This document shows, piece after piece, positions 1-7,980 of a DNA stretch of 64,000 nucleotides (positions within the stretch are counted from its first letter, which is position 1; the number at the start of each line of letters is the position of its first letter). This DNA comes from Akkermansia muciniphila (GTDB lineage: Bacteria; Verrucomicrobiota; Verrucomicrobiia; Verrucomicrobiales; Akkermansiaceae): contig NZ_FXYA01000123.1 in the NCBI RefSeq assembly GCF_900184965.1, positions 1-64,000 of the forward strand, in the 5' to 3' direction. The notes beneath the pieces are model-generated. The model was given only the letters and a program-made list of their open reading frames with translations, was not told where the DNA came from and ran no database searches. Made by a program: the position numbers and the translations under genes.

Positions 1-1224
1 CAGGTGGCGGAGTGCGACTTGACCGGGGAAACGCCGAAGCTTGTGCGCAGCTACCTCTGGGACCCCTCGGAACCTGAGGCCACGCGCGTCCTGGCCATGA
101 CGCGCTGGGAGGCGAACGGGACGCAGGTGAAGGAGCATCTCTACTGCATGCACGACGCGATGAAGAACGTCACTTCCCTCTTCGGGGAAGCGCGCGGACG
201 CCGCGCCCTGTACGAATACCGTCCGTACGGAGGGCTGGTCACGTCGGAAGGCAACATGGCGCAAGAGAACAAATTCCGCTTCTCTAGCGAATACATGGAC
301 GACGAGCTCGGCCTCATCTACTACAACTACCGGCATCTCAATCCGCACGACGGCAGGTGGATCAGCAGGGATCCCATCGCGGAACAGGGTGGGTGGAATT
401 TGTTCGCCTTTGTTAATAATAACAGCATTATCAATTTTGATTATCTTGGCACTATTCCTCCTCCTGGTGGAGTTTGGACAGGTACTACTGGGTATGAATC
501 ATTAAGAATACCATCATCAGTACCATCAAATTCAAGAAAAAAGAATTTGACTAAAGTTTTGTGGAAAGGCATAAAACGAAAGGTAATTGTTGTTGCAAAA
601 ACTATTGAAAAATATAATATTACTACAAGGCTTCAAGGAGCTTTACAGGTAATGGGAGGTGGATTTGAAGCAATTGCAGGATCTGCAGGTCTTTTGGCTC
701 CAGAGCCTACAGCAATGTCTAAAGTCATTGGAGCTATTTTATATGTGCATGGAAATGATGTTGCCCAAGCTGGTCTTAGGGTTCTTATTACTGGAGAATA
801 TAATTCAACAATGACACATGAAGCAATAACTAGTGCTGCAAAGGCAGTTGGTGTTTCTCCGCAATTATCCGAAAATATTGCTACGGGTGCAGAAATTGCA
901 TTAGGGGCAAAAGCATTATCAACTCCTGTGAAATCTTGTTGTCCAACAGTCATAGTAGAAGCCGAAAATGTTGAAGTAACTACTGTATCTAGATGGGGAG
1001 CTGAATTAAAACCTAATACTTGGGTCATGGAAGGAGAGCCAACATTATGGAATTATATTTGGTCTGGAAAATGGCAGCCAGGAATGGGGAATAAATTTTC
1101 TCCTCCTTGGAAAGTCCAATCGTATGTCGTTCCCAAAAAGTCCATCGAATGTCCGGGAGGAAAAGGAATTGATGGGGCTATAAAATTACTCGTTCCTGCT
1201 AAACAAAGAATTTATAAACCTTAA
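1..1224 (+). CDS. RHS repeat-associated core protein with C-terminal toxin candidate (5' end outside window)
   Basis: Reading frame is open from the first base, so the gene starts upstream. Residues 1-130 are typical RHS core: the YD-repeat tail, FRFSSEYMDDELGLIYYNYR, then the DGRWISRDPI boundary motif at which RHS proteins switch from conserved cage to variable tip. The DNA changes there (near base 390) from GC-rich to AT-rich, as expected for a swapped-in tip. The roughly 275-residue tip has a Gly/Ala-rich hydrophobic middle and ends with a compact domain containing SRWG, WVMEG and a final RIYKP. I do not recognise the catalytic family. Family knowledge: RHS tips are usually toxins used against competitors, delivered by secretion systems or from the cell surface. 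The small membrane gene 16 bases downstream is the likely immunity partner. Confidence 0.85.
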   Translation, partial: QVAECDLTGETPKLVRSYLWDPSEPEATRVLAMTRWEANGTQVKEHLYCMHDAMKNVTSLFGEARGRRALYEYRPYGGLVTSEGNMAQENKFRFSSEYMDDELGLIYYNYRHLNPHDGRWISRDPIAEQGGWNLFAFVNNNSIINFDYLGTIPPPGGVWTGTTGYESLRIPSSVPSNSRKKNLTKVLWKGIKRKVIVVAKTIEKYNITTRLQGALQVMGGGFEAIAGSAGLLAPEPTAMSKVIGAILYVHGNDVAQAGLRVLITGEYNSTMTHEAITSAAKAVGVSPQLSENIATGAEIALGAKALSTPVKSCCPTVIVEAENVEVTTVSRWGAELKPNTWVMEGEPTLWNYIWSGKWQPGMGNKFSPPWKVQSYVVPKKSIECPGGKGIDGAIKLLVPAKQRIYKP

Positions 1225-1240
1225 TTAGAATTAATAAAAA

Positions 1241-1525
1241 ATGGTGATTAATATAATTTTATTTTGGATATTAGTTATTTTTGGAAGTATTGTTAGTTTA
1301 TATAATTGGATAATATTTTTTAAATCCTTTGTAATAAAATCCAAAAAATCATCTTGCATTCCTCTGTTGGGTGGGGGTGCAATCTATTTAGCTATGAATC
1401 TTCCTGGAATAGATATGGAAGAATACGAATCTATTCCCTTATTATTGGATTATGGATGCATTCCTCTTTTTGTTCACACATTTTTTTTCTTGATGTATAA
1501 AGGATTGAAAGGACTATTTAAATAG
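1241..1525 (+). CDS. Small membrane protein, candidate immunity protein for the RHS toxin
   Basis: 94 residues with about three hydrophobic segments (near 4-26, 40-53 and 70-86) and a basic end (KGLKGLFK). It begins 16 bases after the RHS gene, has the same AT-rich composition as the toxin tip, and is closed by a strong hairpin terminator, so the two are probably co-transcribed. I do not recognise a family. The role as immunity protein is inferred only from position and size; a membrane location would fit a toxin that acts at or enters through the inner membrane. Confidence 0.6.
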   Translation: MVINIILFWILVIFGSIVSLYNWIIFFKSFVIKSKKSSCIPLLGGGAIYLAMNLPGIDMEEYESIPLLLDYGCIPLFVHTFFFLMYKGLKGLFK

Positions 1526-1578
1526 CGTGATTTTTTCTATTAAAAAGAAAGAATAAATATATTAAAAAAATTAATTTT

Positions 1579-1604
1579 GTCACCTCTGATTTTTCAGAGG
1601 TGAC
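1579..1604 (+). terminator. Hairpin terminator after the RHS toxin/immunity pair
   Basis: Perfect 11-bp stem (GTCACCTCTGA pairing with TCAGAGGTGAC) around a TTTT loop, 54 bases after the membrane gene. AT-rich flanks, but no long T run directly behind it. Confidence 0.65.
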
Positions 1605-1837
1605 ATTTCATGAAAATTTTCAAGTAAAATACTATATTTGTTCTTTTCTTTATTTTGATTATATGGAATGCCGTACTATAAAGAGAGTAAAAACAATTTT
1701 GGTAGTTCTCTATTAAGGGTATTTGCAGATAGCGAAGTACGAATTAATTAAGGAAATACTGGTTTTTGTGCACAGTTATATTTCAGATTGTTCCGATGAG
1801 GGAATATCAACGAAACAAGACTAAAGTAAATAATTCC

Positions 1838-2265
1838 GTGAGTATATTATATAGAATTTTTTTGCTTTTTATATCCTGTTAACAACAGGATGTGACTCTG
1901 AACAAGAATCATGGGATATCTGTAAATTAAATGAACATCTTGGAATTACTTTACCTCCCATTAGTATAGTTCTTTCTGCGAGCGACGGAGGAGGAAAAAG
2001 AAAAGACATAAGTCACGAACATTATTCTTGGACTTTATATTCTCCTGTTTCAGTCAAGATGCCTTCAGAAATAAAAACTATATTTCCTATGGAAGGCGAC
2101 ATAAAGTATATTGAATCTAGAATGTATAAGAAAAAAATGAAAATTTCGCAAGCTTAGTATGATTTTTTTTAGCGATTGGGGGAAAATGGTTATATTTTTC
2201 GTGCTAAAGTTGTAAGAACCCTACGCGGAAATTTTCTTGTTGTTGAATGTGTTCGCGAAAAGTAA
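1838..2265 (+). pseudogene. Frameshifted small lipoprotein gene, orphan immunity-type remnant
   Basis: A GTG at 1838 begins VSILYRIFLLFIS and runs into a stop. One frame over, across a poly-T stretch, the sequence continues as FYILLTTGCDSEQ, which is a lipoprotein signal with lipobox LTTGC, and then about 80 sensible residues. A second frame change near 2155-2190 (again beside a run of eight T) is needed to reach the natural-looking end RLGENGYIFRAKVVRTLRG...CVREK at 2265. The parts in three frames read as one lipoprotein of about 140 residues. No family recognised. A closing terminator follows. Either it is decayed or the homopolymer runs hide sequencing errors. Confidence 0.55.
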
Positions 2266-2284
2266 TTAATTAAATGTAATGTTG

Positions 2285-2322
2285 AAAAAATCCTCACAAG
2301 TTAATCTTGTGAGGATTTTTTT
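2285..2322 (+). terminator. Intrinsic terminator
   Basis: Stem AATCCTCACAAG / CTTGTGAGGATT around a TTAAT loop, with an A run before and seven T after: a strong terminator that could work in both directions. It closes the frameshifted lipoprotein unit. Confidence 0.8.
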
Positions 2323-2340
2323 GATGATACAAAAATAGTT

Positions 2341-3705
2341 GTGTTTTTAGATATTCATTTTAACACCTGTCTCCGTTCCAATTTACTCCTCTACCATGCA
2401 GATGGACATCCGCTCGTCTCCGTACGGAAGCAGCTCCTGTCCGAACTCTCCGGAGTTCTGGAAACAAAAACCATAAATATCGACGAACGCGGCTTGACTT
2501 CGGCGGAATGGACGGAGTATGCTGAAAATACGAAAAGAATCCAAAAGAGCGTTATCCCCTCTTCCAGCGTCACGGCTCAAACGGTGGCGGCGGACGGCCT
2601 GATGCTCTCGCAGCAGAACCACGCGGGCATCACGGAAACGGCCGCCCGCGCCTATACGGCCACGGGCGTGACCCTGACCCGCACGGACGGCCGCGGCAAC
2701 ACAACGACGGTCCGGACCGACCTGGCCGGACGTGCCGTCAGCGTGACGGACGCCGCCGGAAATGAGACCGTCACGCAGTACGACGCCCGCTTTGACCTGG
2801 CCGCCGTGGTGACGGACGCGCTGGGAAATACGACGTGCGCCGGATACGACGCCAGAGGCCGGAAAACGGCCGAATGGGGAACGGGGACGCAGCCCCTGCT
2901 GATGGGCTACGACGAGGCGGACCGCCTGGTGAGCCTGACCACCTTCCGCGCGGCGCAGGAAGGAGACATCGCGGAAGACCCCACCGGCCGCGCGGACGGC
3001 GACACCACCGCCTGGAGCCATGACGACGCCACGGGGCTGGAAACGCGCAAAACGTATGCCGACGGAACGCACGTGGACAAAACCTGGGACGCCTTCAACA
3101 GGCTTGCCACGGAAACGAACGCCCGCGGCATCGTGAAGACCTGCACTTACGAACAGGCCCGCGGGCTGCTGGCGGGCATCAGCTACTCGGACGCCACGCC
3201 CGGCCAGAGCTTCGCCTACAACCACCTCGGTCAATTGACGCAAATCACGGATGCCGCCGGAACGCGGACCTTCGCCTGCAATCCCTACGGAGAACCGGAA
3301 ACCGACAGCCTTGAGGCAAACGGCCTCGCCTGGCAGGTCTCCGAGCTCTATGACGGGCTCGGCCGTCCGGCCGGGTACGAATTAAGCGCGGGCGGACGCC
3401 GCGTCCAGCAGGCGCGCCTGTCCTATGACGGCAAAGGCCGCCTCTCCGCCCTCGCGGCGGAAGGCATGGAAAACCCCTTTTTCTGGATCTACCTCGAAAG
3501 GGAGGAAGAGAGCGGGATCCGCTTCTCAAGTGAAAACGTGGACGATGAACTGGGCTGGCCTACTACAACTACCGACATTTCAATCCGCTTGACGGAGAGT
3601 GAAGCATTTACTACTTATGAAGTCCCCATAATGACATTTCTATTACTAATGAAGACATCCGATAAGATATTTTTCAATGAGGAAGTTTTATGCAATATGC
3701 AGTAA
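2341..3705 (+). pseudogene. Truncated, frameshifted RHS repeat protein fragment
   Basis: From about base 2395 the translation is RHS/YD-repeat protein: many G-x-x-x-x-x-YD-x-x-GR units such as TDLAGRAVSV, YDARGRKTAEW, WDAFNRLATET, YNHLGQLTQI and YDGLGRPAGY. Only the middle and end of the core are present, with no signal or N-terminal domain. The first ~18 codons are AT-rich and unrelated. Near 3553 a small deletion shifts the frame: the hallmark YYNYRHFNPLDG lies in another frame and stops at once, while the original frame runs on to 3705 as nonsense. It is thus a dead RHS segment that has lost both its front and its toxin tip. Such segments can still serve as homology for tip exchange. Confidence 0.75.
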
Positions 3706-3843
3706 TAATTAATTGCGGCTGTAATGCGGAAATTTTGCTAAAAGGTAAAAATATCCTCTTATTTGTGGAAGTATGGGAGAATTTTTAGGAGTGCTATATA
3801 TGACGTCAAAGATAAAACTGATTATGCGGTTCCTAGAAAATAG
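3690..3843 (+). pseudogene. Remnant of a small AT-rich gene behind the RHS fragment
   Basis: An ATG at 3690 with a good ribosome-binding site (AGGAAG, four bases ahead) starts a 32-residue frame, MQYAVIINCGCNAEI... ending VEVWENF at 3788. After a frame change the DNA continues as YDVKDKTDYAVPRK to a stop at 3843. It could be a very small real gene or the decayed immunity/toxin piece that once followed the RHS segment. No family recognised. Confidence 0.3.
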
Positions 3844-3891
3844 CTTTCTAAATTTTCAGAGTTGATTTCAAAAAAAATCTATTATAATGCA

Positions 3892-4356
3892 ATGAAAAGA
3901 ATAATAAAAATAAAAGATAAAAATATAGATAAGGAGTCTGCAATTATAACGATAAAGATCATAGTTTTTTCAATTGTTTCATTTTTGATAATGATATTCG
4001 GTATTTTTTTTCTTGTCGGAAAGTTAAATAATTTTCGTTCTTTGCCAGAAAATTATCGAGGAAATACATTAGAATATCATCATGAACATCTTACCCAGGA
4101 AGGTTTTTCGTATTTTAGAAAAGGGGAGACTCAGGGAGTTCCTGAATATTTAGTTAAAGATTTCTATATATATAGAAAAAAAGTATTATTGGGTTTTTAT
4201 CATTATATAATGTTATCTAAAAAGAAAAATGGATTAAAGATAGATTCTGGAAGTCAGTATTTATCTACTCCTTTCAATAAATTAATTTTTTCATACTATA
4301 AAAATTTTGTTCCTAAAGAACGTCCCCCGATAGTCAATCGAGAAGATATACAGTAG
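3892..4356 (+). CDS. Membrane-anchored hypothetical protein, candidate orphan immunity protein
   Basis: 154 residues from the ATG at 3892 (a TTG ten codons earlier is less likely). One strong membrane segment lies around residues 20-45 (IIVFSIVSFLIMIFGIFFLV), followed by a basic, tyrosine-rich soluble part (EYHHEHLTQEGFSYFRKGE). Very AT-rich, like the other tip-associated genes here and unlike the chromosomal neighbours. It sits between two RHS fragments and ends before a terminator. Immunity is inferred from location only; I do not recognise the family. Confidence 0.55.
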   Translation: MKRIIKIKDKNIDKESAIITIKIIVFSIVSFLIMIFGIFFLVGKLNNFRSLPENYRGNTLEYHHEHLTQEGFSYFRKGETQGVPEYLVKDFYIYRKKVLLGFYHYIMLSKKKNGLKIDSGSQYLSTPFNKLIFSYYKNFVPKERPPIVNREDIQ

Positions 4357-4436
4357 CAGCTCTGCAAGAATTTTTTGTTAGTTGAATATATGAGTTTTTA
4401 AAATCAGTGAATAGAATTTAGATAGTCTGAATATTA

Positions 4437-4469
4437 AGAGTGAAAGTAATTGCAAATTACTTTCACTCT
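4437..4469 (+). terminator. Intrinsic terminator
   Basis: Perfect 14-bp stem AGAGTGAAAGTAAT / ATTACTTTCACTCT around a TGCAA loop, followed by TTCTATTTCTT. It closes the membrane-protein unit. The rest of the 368-base gap (4357-4724) is AT-rich and holds no gene that I can see. Confidence 0.75.
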
Positions 4470-4674
4470 TTCTATTTCTTAGAAAGAAAATATGGTGAAT
4501 GATTTTTAAGTATATAGGTCTCAAACACTGTCATAACCTTTATAACTTGACTGTATTTACAATCAAGGCAGTATTTGAGAAACAAACAACAAGTAATAAT
4601 GCTAATATCTAAAACAGGAAGTATCATTAGATCATGCAAGTGATAAGATTTTTATCATGGATAATAGTTGTTTA

Positions 4675-4701
4675 TTGACGTTATGAATATTAAAATATGA
4701 T
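4675..4701 (+). promoter_or_regulatory. Possible sigma-70 promoter for the small membrane gene
   Basis: TTGACG at 4675 and TATGAT at 4696 with a short 15-base spacer, about 24 bases before the ATG at 4725. In such AT-rich DNA matches arise easily. Confidence 0.3.
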
Positions 4702-4724
4702 ATTCTAATTAAAAAATATAAAAA

Positions 4725-5015
4725 ATGAAGCCATTAATTTTAACAATATCAGGGTATCTTCTGATTATAACATTTATAATTTTCGCGTTGTTGTTGTCTA
4801 TATCTTTAGATGCAAGTTTATGGTATGATTGGATAGCACGAGTGATACTGATCTTATCGGCAATTTTAAACATTTTATGTTTTTTTATGAGTATTTCACT
4901 TATATTAAAAAGACATAAAATTTTGATGAATATTTTAGCTCTTATTCTTTCTATCACTTTCATAGTTATATCATATCCGGTAATTCTTGAAGAAATTTCA
5001 ATTATCACTAACTAA
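4725..5015 (+). CDS. Small three-helix membrane protein, candidate orphan immunity protein
   Basis: 96 residues with three or four hydrophobic stretches (near 4-25, 35-60 and 66-88) and a short acidic end (EEISIITN). No family recognised. AT-rich composition and position between a terminator and a relic RHS segment match the other small genes of this locus. It is an independent transcription unit by appearance, with a possible promoter 24 bases ahead. The opposite strand is also open over most of this span, but its product lacks a plausible start signal and I prefer the plus strand for its clean membrane-protein pattern. Confidence 0.5.
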   Translation: MKPLILTISGYLLIITFIIFALLLSISLDASLWYDWIARVILILSAILNILCFFMSISLILKRHKILMNILALILSITFIVISYPVILEEISIITN

Positions 5016-5069
5016 TTTTTGCGTATTACAACAATCAAAGATTGAAAAATTTTGGTTGACTAGTAATTG

Positions 5070-5342
5070 ATGTCCGGAGAGACAGCGAACTTCCACGCGC
5101 GCTACCTCTACCGGGACTACCTGCAGGTGGCGGAGTGCGACTTGACCGGGGAAAGCCAGTGCTTGTGCGCAGCTACCTCTGGGACCCCTCGGAACCTCAG
5201 GCCACGCGCGTCCTGGCCATGACGCGCTGGGAAGCGAACGGGACGCAGGTGAAGGAACATCTCTACTGCATGCACGACGCGATGAAGAACGTCACTTCCC
5301 TCTTCGGGGAAGCGCGCGAACGCCGCGCCCTGCATGAATAAT
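5070..5342 (+). pseudogene. RHS core fragment, near-copy of bases 1-213 with a 1-base deletion
   Basis: Starts with ATGTCCGGAGAGACAGCGAA (RHS core SGETANFHARYLYRDY) and from 5124 repeats almost exactly the sequence at 1-213, including the LWDPSEP and YCMHDAMKNVTSLFGEAR region. Within the stretch after GACCGGGGAA it has one base fewer than the first copy and loses the frame; it ends at TGCATGAATAA where the first copy continues into the tip. It is the far end of the RHS array and offers about 200 bases of near-identity for recombination. Confidence 0.8.
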
Positions 5343-5427
5343 GTTCATTTTTTGCATTTTTCAGACAGATTGCTGCGGAAGAGGATTCCGTGCCAGATGG
5401 CGCTTTTCTTTAAAGGGGAGATGTAGT

Positions 5428-6426
5428 ATGGCATGGTGTATGGAGAGGAGGATGGGCATAGGCGGTTTTTTCGGGCTGGAATTGCCGGAGTACGGCAATT
5501 TTCCGCAATGGCATCCCGGCAGGAGTGTAGCCGTGAATTCCGGCAGACGCGCTTTGGAATATATCCTGCGCCGCCTGGGGGACGTGCGCTGTGTCCGCGT
5601 GCCCCTGTATACGTGCCGGACGGTGGTGGAAACGGTGGAACGGCTTGGCATTCCCGTGATTCCTTACCGCATTGACGAACGCCTGGAACCGGAAGAGCTG
5701 CCGGAATTGGAGAAGGGGGAATACCTTTTGTACACAAATTACTTTGGAATCAAAGAGAAGTGCGTGGATCATCTGGCTTTCCGGTATGGAAGCAGCCTGA
5801 TTGTGGACAATGCGCTGGCCCTGTATTCTCCGGCCCGTTCCGGAGTGGCCTCCCTGTACAGTCCGCGCAAGTTTTCCGGTCTTCCGGATGGGGGGATTGC
5901 CGTGATGGAGGCGGAGCGGCCCTTGCCGGAACCGGAGGAACGGGACGAATCCCTGCCGGATGCCGCTTTTTTGCTGGAATGCCTGGAGCATGGGCAGGAA
6001 AGGGCGTCCGCCGCCTGCGAACGGAATGAACGGCGCTTGCAGAATACCCCGTTGCGAAGGATTTCCCGGCTGACGGAGCGACTGATGAGCGGCATTGATT
6101 ATGAACAGGCGCGGCTGCTCCGGATGAATAATTTCCTGTTTCTTCATGAAAGGCTGGGCCATTTGAACCGCCTTTCCGTGGAGCCGGATTCCTTGTCCGC
6201 TCCGTGTTATTATCCGTTTTGGACGGCTTTCCCCGAGCTGAGGAACGTGCTGATTGATCAACGCGTCCTGATTCCGCTCCTGTGGCCGGAGGTGTTGGAA
6301 CAGGCTCCCGCCGGCAGCCTGGAACGGAAACTGGCTCTGCATCTTCTGCCGCTCCCCGTGGACCAGCGCTGCGGGCCGCAGGATATGGAGCGCATCGCCC
6401 GGATTGTGGAGGCATTCTATACCTGA
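5428..6426 (+). CDS. DegT/DnrJ/EryC1-like PLP-dependent aminotransferase family protein
   Basis: 332 residues from the ATG at 5428, chosen because AAAGGGGAG stands eight bases ahead; longer in-frame starts lack this. The fold-type I pattern is visible: AVNSGRRALEYILR (cofactor phosphate side), LIVDNALALYSP with Asp127 expected to hold the PLP ring nitrogen, and SPRKFSGLPDGG with Lys148 as candidate Schiff-base lysine. This arrangement fits sugar aminotransferases of the DegT family, though overall similarity looks low and the C-terminal third (LLRMNNFLFLHERLGHLNR) is unusual. No sugar-nucleotide genes lie next to it, so the substrate is unknown. Surface-polysaccharide synthesis is a guess. 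Confidence 0.7.
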   Translation: MAWCMERRMGIGGFFGLELPEYGNFPQWHPGRSVAVNSGRRALEYILRRLGDVRCVRVPLYTCRTVVETVERLGIPVIPYRIDERLEPEELPELEKGEYLLYTNYFGIKEKCVDHLAFRYGSSLIVDNALALYSPARSGVASLYSPRKFSGLPDGGIAVMEAERPLPEPEERDESLPDAAFLLECLEHGQERASAACERNERRLQNTPLRRISRLTERLMSGIDYEQARLLRMNNFLFLHERLGHLNRLSVEPDSLSAPCYYPFWTAFPELRNVLIDQRVLIPLLWPEVLEQAPAGSLERKLALHLLPLPVDQRCGPQDMERIARIVEAFYT

Positions 6427-6445
6427 AGCAAAGGGAGGATTTTGT

Positions 6446-6649
6446 ATGGGACGTGTTCCTGGCGGCGGGAGTGATTTACTTCCCCGGCGTATTGATGAGA
6501 ACCTCCGTTCGGGAACGTTGTTCCGGTTTTTCCCGTGGCCTGGCGGGAGGCTTGCCAGAAGGGGTATTTTTCTTATATTAATGTTGCTTCAAGTCATATG
6601 TCCCGGAGAGGGAGGCGGTTTTTCCGTTTCCGAATCCGCGGATTCGTGA
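6446..6649 (+). CDS. Doubtful short protein downstream of the DegT-like gene
   Basis: An ATG at 6446 has a good ribosome-binding site (AAAGGGAGG, eight bases ahead) and opens 67 residues with one hydrophobic stretch (GIFLILMLLQVICP). A second frame over the same DNA (WDVFLAAGVIYFPGVLM) is equally protein-like, which suggests this may be the rest of a decayed gene. No family recognised. Confidence 0.25.
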   Translation: MGRVPGGGSDLLPRRIDENLRSGTLFRFFPWPGGRLARRGIFLILMLLQVICPGEGGGFSVSESADS

Positions 6650-6688
6650 TGCCGCCGCCTTTCCGGCAGCGCCGGGAACAGGCTGCGT

Positions 6689-7741
6689 TTATTTGGCGGG
6701 TTCCTTGTCCAGGTTCAGGATGCCCAGCACAGACATATTTCCTTCCGCATCTTTTCCGGAGGGAAGGTAGACTTTCGCATTGTTCAGCATGTTTTCAAAA
6801 GCTTTGGCGCGGAGCATGTTCGGTCCCATGGCCTTTTCCTTCAGCGCCAGTCCTTCCGCTTCCGCCCGGGCCGCTTCCAAGGCGGCTTCCGCCTGAGCTT
6901 TGCCCCGCATGACAATGACTTTAGCCTCCGCTTCCCCCCGGGCCAGATTAGCGTTTGCTTCCTGGCGCGCTATTTCCATTTTCATGGCGCCTTCCGCCTC
7001 CCCGCGTGCGCGCTGGATGGCGATATCTTTCCGAGCGATTTGCAGTTCCGTTTCCTTGCGCTCGTTTTCCTGAGTCGTCTGAACTTTCCTGACGACGGAT
7101 TCAATGATGGCCTGCGGGGGATTTGTTTCTCCCACGGCTACGGAGTCCACAATAAAGGGGGTGCCGTCCAGCCGCTTGCTTAACTGCGTGTAAACGTTGT
7201 CGGAGATTTTTTGCAGGCTGCCGGAGGCGTCCAGGGCATTGTACTGGCTTAATTCCGCCCGCACGGCTGTGCGGAAAGGCTGCTGAATGAAATTTTTGTA
7301 GGCAAAGAGCATGATCTCGTCCGCCACTTCATCGTCATTGCGGCCGGAACTTTGGGCGATGCCTCCGTAATCTTCCATGAATTCCTTCACCCGGGACGGA
7401 TCCAGACGGTAAACAAGAGAGGCCTTGCAGGAGATGGGGAGTTTGTCCTTGCCCAGGATTGCTCCTCCATTGCGGGCGTCGAATTCCTCCACCGTGGTAT
7501 CCGGCGTGATGGAAACCTTGCTGACTTCCTTTCTCCACGCCCATCCCGTGGAGGACGGCCCGATCAGGATGCCTTCAAACCTGTTCTGTCCGAAAATGGG
7601 TTTGGAATAAACATAGCCGGCAAAGCCGGACAATACGCGCTTGTTGCTGAAATTCTGGAAGGCGAAGATAGCGGCGCCCACAGCGATGAAGATGACGGCG
7701 GGAATAAGCAGGGAGAAGGCGGTTTTGGGAGATTTATTCAT
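6689..7741 (-). CDS. SPFH/band 7 (prohibitin-like) membrane protein
   Basis: 350 residues. An N-terminal membrane anchor (about 8-28, FSLLIPAVIFIAVGAAIFAF) is followed by a band 7 domain (about 35-220) and a long charged, Ala/Glu-rich coiled coil (ERKETELQIARKDIAIQRAR..., about 225-310) that is the signature of prohibitin, HflK/HflC and flotillin-like proteins. These form large rings in the inner membrane and organise proteases or lipid domains. It stands alone, with no hflK/hflC partner or NfeD gene, so HflC-type work with FtsH is possible but not shown. Confidence 0.85.
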   Translation of the reverse strand: MNKSPKTAFSLLIPAVIFIAVGAAIFAFQNFSNKRVLSGFAGYVYSKPIFGQNRFEGILIGPSSTGWAWRKEVSKVSITPDTTVEEFDARNGGAILGKDKLPISCKASLVYRLDPSRVKEFMEDYGGIAQSSGRNDDEVADEIMLFAYKNFIQQPFRTAVRAELSQYNALDASGSLQKISDNVYTQLSKRLDGTPFIVDSVAVGETNPPQAIIESVVRKVQTTQENERKETELQIARKDIAIQRARGEAEGAMKMEIARQEANANLARGEAEAKVIVMRGKAQAEAALEAARAEAEGLALKEKAMGPNMLRAKAFENMLNNAKVYLPSGKDAEGNMSVLGILNLDKEPAK

Positions 7742-7980
7742 GACAGGGCAACGGTTGTGACGGCCTTCAACATAAGAAGAGGCTGATGAAAATCAAGTTA
7801 TCTTTTCCCGTGATGCCGGGAAATGCTTTCCGGAAGAGGGAAGGCGGCAAAGTATGTCCTCTTCTGAACACAGGGGAGTGGAAGAAATGTCTTATCCGGC
7901 AAAGGTTGCCTGTTTCATGAGGGGCATTCCGGCGAGGCGCCGGAGCGCCGCTCCAGAGGCGGGTCTCCATCTGGTTTAAG

